DNA of 64,000 nt, from assembly GCA_002421005.1 (NCBI GenBank), contig DIJC01000004.1:1-64000 (forward strand). Reading direction: 5' to 3'. The stretch's first letter is position 1. The number at the start of each line of letters is the position of its first letter. Made by a program: the position numbers and the translations under genes. Below, in pieces: positions 58,882 through 64,000 of this stretch. The notes under the pieces were generated by a model. That model searched no databases, was not told the origin of the DNA, and was given only the letters and a program-made list of their open reading frames with translations. This DNA is from Enterobacteriaceae bacterium UBA5654 (GTDB taxonomy: Bacteria > Pseudomonadota > Gammaproteobacteria > Enterobacterales > Enterobacteriaceae).

Positions 58882-60666
58882 TTATATGCGGAAATGTCCG
58901 GCAGTTTCAGCAAGGTCGCCCGCCTGACCCTGAAGCGCGCCTGCGGCAGCGGCGGATTCCACCACCAGTTCCGCATTCTGCTGCACCATCCGATCCAAAT
59001 CATTCACTGCGTGATTAATCTCGCGAATGCCACGCATCTGCTCGCCGCTGGCGGTGCTGATTTCCTGCATGATGCCGGAGACGCTGCCGATGCTGGTGAG
59101 GATCTCCTGCATACTTTCGCCTGCCAGCCGCACGTAGCGCGAGCCGGTTGCCACGCTGTCAGTGGTGGAGTCGATCAGCGATTTAATCTCCTTCGCCGCC
59201 TGGGCGCTGCGGCTGGCAAGATTGCGTACTTCGCCTGCCACAACCGCAAAGCCGCGACCCTGTTCCCCGGCGCGCGCCGCTTCCACCGAGGCGTTAAGGG
59301 CGAGGATATTCGTCTGGAACGCGATGCCGTCTATGACGCTGGTGATGTCGGCGATTTTGGTCGACGCGGATTCGATGGTCTGCATCGAGCTAATCGCGTG
59401 TGACACCACCTCACCGCCGCGCGATGCGGCCTGGCTGGCTTTTTGCGCCTGCTCGTTGGCATCCACCGCTGATTCGGTGGACTGGGCGACCGACGCGGTG
59501 ATCTGCTCCACGGCGCTGGCGGTTTCCCGCAGGCTGGAAGAAGCCTGCTCGGTGCGCGATGAGAGATCCTGATTACCTGCGGCAATTTCCCGCGCCGCCG
59601 TCTGCACCGAGGCGCTGGCATCGCGCAGTTGCACCATCACCAGCGCCAGCTTGTCGCTGAAGGCATTAAAGGCGTGGGCGATTTGCGCAATTTCATCATT
59701 GCCGCTTTCCGGCAGGCGTTGGGAGAGATCGTTAGTCCCGTTGCCGATCGCCAGCATTGCATCGCGGATGGTGATCAGCCGCTTCAGCAGCGTGGCTACC
59801 ACAAAATGCACCACCGCGCCGCCGAGAAGCACCAGAATAACCAGCGACAGGGCAGAGGCTTTCAGCAACGCCGACATCCCGCTGGTGGCTTCATTGCGAT
59901 CCAGCGCCACCACCAGCAGCCAGTGAGTGCCTTTGATCGGCGTTGCCGACAGCGTTTTGCTCTCGCCGTTGAGGGTGCCGTCAACCGTATCGCCCGCCGC
60001 CAGCGCGGAGAAATCCGCGCCGCTTATCGCATCGGCGAAAGGTTTCAGGGTCAGCGCCGGATTGCTGGCGGCAATAATGCTGCCGTCGCTGTCAAGAAGC
60101 AGACCGCTGCTGGCAGGCGTCGGCCTGATCTCCCGGACGTTGGCGACGACGTTATCCATCGAAACGTCTCCGGCGACCACCGCTTTCAGCTCGCCGTTCT
60201 CGCTGACCGGCACCGCAAAAGTCACCACCAGTTTCCCGGTACCGGCATCAACGTAGGGCGCGGTGACGATCGGCGTATTTTCTTTCGCTGCCTGCTGATA
60301 CCACGGGCGAATGGTCGGATCGTAATCCGCAGGAATGCCGTTGGCATCGGAGAATTTCGCCGTATGGCTGGCGTAGCCGACGTAAACGTTGATAAAACCG
60401 CCCGCGCGGGCGATTTGTCCCAGCGCCGGAAGCGGATCGTCATTCAGCGCCACCGGTTGCAGGGAAGCGATCATCGCCAGTTTGCTGCTGGCCCAGTCGG
60501 CGATAGCCATGCCGTGGCTGGCTTTCGCGCTGGTCAGCATTTCCTGCTGCGCCCGCTGATTATCGTGGCGGGTGACCTGGTAGTTAATCACGGTGTTAAG
60601 AAGCAGCGCCAGCGCTAAACAGGCGGCCGTTGCTGCAATGATACGAGTGCGTACTGACCTGAACAT
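58882..60666 (-). CDS. Methyl-accepting chemotaxis protein with dCache sensor
   Basis: A 594-residue chemoreceptor. It has a membrane segment at about 8-30, a periplasmic dCache_1-type sensor (about 35-275, with FINVYVGYASHTAKFSDANG, IRPWYQQAA, YVDAGTGKLVVTFAVPV, GDVSMDNV), a second segment (VILVLLGGAVVHFVVATLL), HAMP, and a long cytoplasmic coiled coil whose tip reads AGEQGRGFAVVAGEVR. The C-terminus (AGDLAETAGHFRI) lacks an obvious CheR-docking pentapeptide. The dCache YxxxR..W...Y pattern suggests amino acids or similar ligands. A sigma-28-like promoter lies upstream. Confidence 0.93.
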   Translation of the reverse strand: MFRSVRTRIIAATAACLALALLLNTVINYQVTRHDNQRAQQEMLTSAKASHGMAIADWASSKLAMIASLQPVALNDDPLPALGQIARAGGFINVYVGYASHTAKFSDANGIPADYDPTIRPWYQQAAKENTPIVTAPYVDAGTGKLVVTFAVPVSENGELKAVVAGDVSMDNVVANVREIRPTPASSGLLLDSDGSIIAASNPALTLKPFADAISGADFSALAAGDTVDGTLNGESKTLSATPIKGTHWLLVVALDRNEATSGMSALLKASALSLVILVLLGGAVVHFVVATLLKRLITIRDAMLAIGNGTNDLSQRLPESGNDEIAQIAHAFNAFSDKLALVMVQLRDASASVQTAAREIAAGNQDLSSRTEQASSSLRETASAVEQITASVAQSTESAVDANEQAQKASQAASRGGEVVSHAISSMQTIESASTKIADITSVIDGIAFQTNILALNASVEAARAGEQGRGFAVVAGEVRNLASRSAQAAKEIKSLIDSTTDSVATGSRYVRLAGESMQEILTSIGSVSGIMQEISTASGEQMRGIREINHAVNDLDRMVQQNAELVVESAAAAGALQGQAGDLAETAGHFRI

Positions 60667-60697
60667 AATGAGTGTACCTGCTGTGTTGTTTGAGAAT

Positions 60698-60725
60698 ATA
60701 TCGGCAACACGGCAGGTAAACTTGA
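60698..60725 (-). promoter_or_regulatory. Sigma-28 (FliA) type promoter
   Basis: On the reverse strand TCAA, 16 bases starting GTTT, then GCCGATAT match the flagellar sigma-28 consensus TAAAGTTT...GCCGATAA. It ends 32 bases before the chemoreceptor start, so the receptor is likely expressed with the late flagellar genes. Confidence 0.7.
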
Positions 60726-60773
60726 TGTGGCAGGTTAAGCCATAAGAAAAAAATATGTAGCGCGGCTAAAAAC

Positions 60774-61127
60774 TCAAAAGGTTAATACTTTGTCGGCCGC
60801 CAGCGTCCACTGTGCCAGCTCCACCAGGGTGCCAATCTCCACGCCGTCAATCAGCGGCAGGGCGGAAATGCCGCGCCCGTCAGTACAGGTTTTGCACAGC
60901 TTCACCGGCACGTTCTGTGCGGTGAGGATTTCCAGCATTTGCTGGATGTTATAGCCTTCCGCGGGTTTTTGCCCGCGCAGGCCCGCCGTCACTGCATCGG
61001 ACATCAAAAACAGGCGGAGATCCAAATCTGCTGGCTGCTCGCGCAGGGCAATCGCCAGGCGCAGGCTGTTAAAAAGCGATTCGCTGCCGTAGGCAGCACC
61101 GTTGGCGATAATCACAATACGTTGCAT
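60774..61127 (-). CDS. ychN: DsrE-family protein YchN
   Basis: A 117-residue protein, the exact length of E. coli YchN, of the DsrE/sulfur-relay fold (MQRIVIIANGAAYGSESLFN, LFLMSDAVTAGLRGQ, CKTCTDGRGI). The conserved cysteines CKTC suggest a sulfur-transfer role, but its partner is unknown. The gene is in the same relative position as in E. coli, between the cha locus and ychO. Confidence 0.93.
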   Translation of the reverse strand: MQRIVIIANGAAYGSESLFNSLRLAIALREQPADLDLRLFLMSDAVTAGLRGQKPAEGYNIQQMLEILTAQNVPVKLCKTCTDGRGISALPLIDGVEIGTLVELAQWTLAADKVLTF

Positions 61128-61195
61128 CGTTACTCCTCAATAAGGATACGGGAAAGCACTATGCTACCGCGCGAGCGGTCTGCCGGAAACTCAAA

Positions 61196-61747
61196 CTATT
61201 GACCAAACCGGCCTACCAGTCCGGCGGCGGCCAGCGTTTTGCCCTTCAGCTTTTCAAACAGCTGTTCACGCGTCAGCCCGGCGGGGAGGTCAGGAGGCTG
61301 AGAGGTGGCAATCAGGGTAAAGGTATAATGATGCGCACCGCTGCCCGGCGGCGGGCAGGGTCCGTGCCAGCGGTCGTTACCGGGGGTATTTTTACCCCCG
61401 GTGAAGCCTTTGCCATCGCGCAGTGCGTTCGGTGAAAAGCCCGTTGCCGAGGCGGGGATGTTATAGGCCACCAGATGGGTCACGCCCAGCCCTTTCGCGC
61501 CTTCGGGATCGTGGACCACCAGCGCCAGGCTTTGCGTCTCCTGCGGCTGATTGCTCCAGACCAGCGGCGGAGAATGATTCTCCCCGGTACAGTTCGGGTT
61601 GCCGCTGGCATTACCGGCAAATTTTTTGTCCATCATGCCGTTGTCGGCAAAAGCGGGCGATTGCAGGATAAAAAGATCGTTCGCCGCGACCTGACCGCCA
61701 TAAATCAGCAGCGTCGCGCACAGGGCACGTTTAATGAAAGCGGACAT
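61196..61747 (-). CDS. YbhB/YbcL-type (Raf-kinase-inhibitor/PEBP) secreted protein
   Basis: A 183-residue PEBP-family protein with a signal peptide (MSAFIKRALCATLLIYGGQVAA). It has NCTGENHSPPLVWSNQPQET, LALVVHDPEGAKGLGVTHLV, and GPCPPPGSGAHHYTFTLIA, the ligand-pocket motifs (DPDAP-like and GxHRY-like). The function is unclear; periplasmic homologues include E. coli YbcL. ATG 61747 has GGAGAAC upstream; an ATG nine codons earlier has none. It is divergent from ychO. Confidence 0.9.
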   Translation of the reverse strand: MSAFIKRALCATLLIYGGQVAANDLFILQSPAFADNGMMDKKFAGNASGNPNCTGENHSPPLVWSNQPQETQSLALVVHDPEGAKGLGVTHLVAYNIPASATGFSPNALRDGKGFTGGKNTPGNDRWHGPCPPPGSGAHHYTFTLIATSQPPDLPAGLTREQLFEKLKGKTLAAAGLVGRFGQ

Positions 61748-61867
61748 GGTGATGTTCTCCAGAGGATGACGCATTAACTGTAGTTAAACCGCAGCGGCGC
61801 GGTTAGGGATTTTCCTGAAAATGCGTCAGGAGATGAAACAGAGAGTGAAAAACGCTAAGGTAAACCT

Positions 61868-63286
61868 GTGCCATCGTCCCTTTTTACACCTGCGAGGTTA
61901 ATGTTCAATTATTCCCGCTCCCCATTTCCCGCGATGTTACTCTGGTTGTTTACCGGAGGTGCTGCCCTTGCGCAGGGCAATTTTGTCCAGCAGGCGGCTA
62001 ATCCCTTTGATAATAATCAGGACGGACTGCCAGATTTGGGTATGGCTGCCGAAACCCGCGAAGGGGAAAAAAGCCTTGCTGAAATGGCGAAAGCCTTCGG
62101 CGAGGCCAGCATGACCGATAATGGGCTGGATACCGGGGAGCAGGCGCGATCCTTTGCGCTGGGACAGGCCCGCGACGCCATCAGTTCCCAGGTCAATGAC
62201 CAGTTGCAAAACTGGCTGGCTCCCGGCACCAATGCCAGCGTGGAGTTGAAAGTCGATGATGACGGTAATTTTACCGGCAGCCACGGCAGTTGGTTTTTCC
62301 CGATTCAGGACCGGGAACACCGTCTTAGCTGGAGTCAGGTGGGCGTGACCCGCCAGCAGGAGGGGCTGGTCAGCAATGCGGGCGTCGGGCAGCGCTGGAC
62401 GGCCGGAACGTGGCTTCTGGGCTACAACACCTTCTACGATAATCTGCTGGATGAACACCTTTCCCGCGCCGGACTGGGTGCCGAAGCGTGGGGCGAAAAC
62501 CTCCGTTTATCGGCGAACTATTATGAGCCGCTGCAAAGCTGGCACGACAGCGCTGAAACTCTCCAGCAGCGGATGGCGCGCGGGTATGATCTCACCGCCC
62601 AGGCGCGGCTGCCTTTTTATCAGCATCTGAATACCAGCGTCAGCCTGGAGCAGTATTTTGGTGAAAGCGTCGATCTGTTCAGCAACGGCACCGGGGAGCA
62701 TAACCCGCTGGCGGTCAACCTGGGGCTGGACTACACCCCGGTTCCGCTGGTGACGGTGAGCGCGCAGCACAAGCAGGGCGAGAGCGGTACCAGCCAGAAT
62801 GATATCGGACTGAAGCTCAACTATCAGTTTGGCGTGCCGCTAAAAAAACAGCTGGCGGCCAGTGAAGTGGCGACCAGCCGTTCGCTGCGCGGCAGTCGCT
62901 ATGATGAAGTCCAGCGCACCAACCTGCCGGTGCTCCAGTCGCGTCAGCGTAAAACGCTGGCGGTATTCCTCGCCACGCCGCCCTGGGATCTTAAGGCTGG
63001 CGAGACGGTGGCGCTGAAAATTCAGATCCGCAGCCGTTATGGGATCAAAATCCTCGACTGGCAGGGAGACACTCAGGCGCTGAGCCTGACGCCGCCCGCT
63101 TCGCAGAATTCCGCCGACGGCTGGACGATCATTATGCCCGCCTGGGACGCGACGCCGGGGGCGGAGAACCGCTGGCATCTGGTGGTGACGGTCGAGGATA
63201 ACCGGGGGCAGCGCGTCTCATCCAATGAAATCGCGCTGGTGTTGACCGAGCCGCTGGTGGCCTTCAAAAGTGAAGGTATGCGCTAA
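61868..63286 (+). CDS. ychO: Inverse-autotransporter-family protein YchO
   Basis: A 472-codon frame matching E. coli YchO (about 464 residues), an intimin/invasin-like outer-membrane beta-barrel. The mature start is after ALAQG, followed by NPFDNNQDGLPDLGMA, DNGLDTGEQARSFALG, a barrel with GVGQRWTAGTWLLGYNTFYD, and a C-terminal Ig-like extension (ATPPWDLKAGETVALKIQIR) ending SNEIALVLTEPL. The first GTG is at 61868; ATG 61901 (MFNYSRSPFPAMLL) would also leave a signal peptide. It is convergent with narL. Confidence 0.94.
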   Translation: MPSSLFTPARLMFNYSRSPFPAMLLWLFTGGAALAQGNFVQQAANPFDNNQDGLPDLGMAAETREGEKSLAEMAKAFGEASMTDNGLDTGEQARSFALGQARDAISSQVNDQLQNWLAPGTNASVELKVDDDGNFTGSHGSWFFPIQDREHRLSWSQVGVTRQQEGLVSNAGVGQRWTAGTWLLGYNTFYDNLLDEHLSRAGLGAEAWGENLRLSANYYEPLQSWHDSAETLQQRMARGYDLTAQARLPFYQHLNTSVSLEQYFGESVDLFSNGTGEHNPLAVNLGLDYTPVPLVTVSAQHKQGESGTSQNDIGLKLNYQFGVPLKKQLAASEVATSRSLRGSRYDEVQRTNLPVLQSRQRKTLAVFLATPPWDLKAGETVALKIQIRSRYGIKILDWQGDTQALSLTPPASQNSADGWTIIMPAWDATPGAENRWHLVVTVEDNRGQRVSSNEIALVLTEPLVAFKSEGMR

Positions 63287-63308
63287 GCGTCTGTCCCATC
63301 AGGCTATT

Positions 63309-63959
63309 TTAAAAAATACGTTCCTGATGCACCCACACCGCCGCTTCCACCCGGGATTTGAGCTTCATTTTCTTCAGCATGTGCTTCACGTGAACCTTCA
63401 CCGTGCTTTCGGTGATATCCAGACGGCGGGCGATCATTTTGTTCGGTAGCCCCTGGGCGATCAGCTTCAGGATGTCGCGCTCACGCGGGGTAAGCTGGCT
63501 GACATCGCGGTCGGAGGTGGCCCGGTTAGCGCGCAGGCTGGCCGCCAGCACCGGGGTTAACGCTTCGCTTAACACCATTTCGCCTGCCGCCGCCTGCTGG
63601 AGCGCTTTCAGCAAATCTTCCGGCTCCATATCCTTCAGCAGATAGCCGTCCGCGCCGCGCTTCAGCGCCGTGACCACATCTTCTTCATGATTCGACACGC
63701 TGAACACCACGATGCGCCCGGACAGCGTTTTCTCGCGCAGTTTGTCCAGCGTTTCAAGACCGTTCATGCCGGGCATATTAAGGTCGAGCAGGATGAGATC
63801 CGGGTCCAGCGACTCCGCCATTTCAATGCCCTGCGCGCCGTTGCTGGCTTCGCCAACGACCTGAATATCCTGCGCCATGCTAATCAATTGTTTCACGCCG
63901 GTGCGTAGCATCGGATGATCGTCAATGAGCAGGATTGTGGCCCGTTCCTGATGACTCAT
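63309..63959 (-). CDS. narL: Nitrate/nitrite response regulator NarL
   Basis: A 216-residue response regulator, the E. coli NarL length. The receiver domain has LIDDHPMLRTG, phosphoacceptor D59 in LILLDLNMPGMNG, and Lys in KRGADGYLLKDM. The LuxR-type HTH is SQLTPRERDILKLIAQGLPN then ITESTVKVHVKHMLKKM. It activates nitrate-respiration genes when phosphorylated by NarX or NarQ. It is downstream of narX on the same strand and overlaps its 3' end. Confidence 0.97.
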   Translation of the reverse strand: MSHQERATILLIDDHPMLRTGVKQLISMAQDIQVVGEASNGAQGIEMAESLDPDLILLDLNMPGMNGLETLDKLREKTLSGRIVVFSVSNHEEDVVTALKRGADGYLLKDMEPEDLLKALQQAAAGEMVLSEALTPVLAASLRANRATSDRDVSQLTPRERDILKLIAQGLPNKMIARRLDITESTVKVHVKHMLKKMKLKSRVEAAVWVHQERIF

Positions 63960-64000
63960 CGGTATCTCCTTGTTGTAATGAAAAGGATTTTTCGGGGATA
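63922..64000 (-). CDS. narX: Nitrate/nitrite sensor kinase NarX, C-terminal end only
   Basis: The reverse strand reads IPEKSFSLQQGDTDE from the window edge, matching the IPEKTF-V-QGDTHE tail of E. coli NarX. The frame then continues about 11 codons into narL and stops at 63922-63924. In E. coli the stop comes one codon after the narL start, so this NarX tail is slightly longer and the overlap is 38 bases. Only the last 25 codons are in the window. Confidence 0.75.
   Translation of the reverse strand, partial: IPEKSFSLQQGDTDESSGTGHNPAH

Noticed and set aside
59629..60618. Forward open frame of 329 codons opposite the chemoreceptor
   Set aside because: It is rich in His, Arg and Gln, as expected for antisense of a coiled-coil receptor; no domain is visible.
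1..64000. CRISPR arrays, tRNA or rRNA genes, insertion sequences, prophage genes
   Set aside because: I looked on both strands and saw no regularly spaced repeats, cloverleaf genes, transposases or phage proteins.

Overview
The window is chromosomal DNA of a member of the Enterobacteriaceae, most likely from the Enterobacter/Klebsiella/Lelliottia group. Both ends carry the E. coli-like gene order. The left end holds prs-ispE-lolB, divergent from hemA-prfA-prmC-sirB2-sirB1-kdsA. The right end holds chaA, chaB-chaC, ychN, ychO and narL-narX. In E. coli kdsA and chaA lie close together. Here about 48.6 kb (roughly 7.3 to 55.95 kb) of accessory DNA separates them, including a Klebsiella/Enterobacter-type 2,3-butanediol operon (budABC). 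I saw no tRNA, rRNA, transposase, phage gene or CRISPR array.

Core left block (1-7342): isoprenoid synthesis (ispE), lipoprotein targeting (lolB), tetrapyrrole synthesis (hemA), translation termination and its methylase (prfA, prmC), sirB2/sirB1 and KDO synthesis (kdsA), closed by a clear terminator.

Accessory block A (7.4-31.9 kb): a broken monooxygenase-like gene; a ParD-like protein overlapping a second methionine aminopeptidase; a GlxA-type regulator with a second GAPDH; a transferred yeeN; a divergent LysR/oxidoreductase pair; budR-budABC; two TetR-type regulators with well-defined palindromic operators next to a DUF1348 gene and a RidA gene; an Abi/HEPN gene; an OmpV-like porin with a two-component system; two degraded gene remnants; and the MesX-MesD type methionine synthase pair.

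Accessory block B (29.6-42.9 kb): what looks like one uncharacterised uptake and catabolic locus. It has a polyamine/opine-type ABC importer, a LysR regulator, and nine enzyme or enzyme-like genes: RidA-like, DUF1028, ArgE-like deacylase, quinone oxidoreductase, GST, a divergent type II dehydroquinase-like protein, GhrA-like reductase, flavin monooxygenase and FMN-dependent hydroxyacid oxidase. This is my best candidate for an undescribed system.

Accessory block C (43.2-53.6 kb): a metal-starvation island. A Zur-type operator precedes a COG0523 GTPase, and a second one precedes a TonB receptor-binding protein-methyltransferase-permease operon that has no ATPase gene. Between them lies sitABCD, with Fur- and MntR-like sites. 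A small cysteine-rich ORF lies in the gap.

Block D (53.9-55.9 kb) is a divergent LysR/oxidoreductase pair, after which the core order resumes at chaA. A methyl-accepting chemotaxis protein with a sigma-28-like promoter sits between chaC and ychN.
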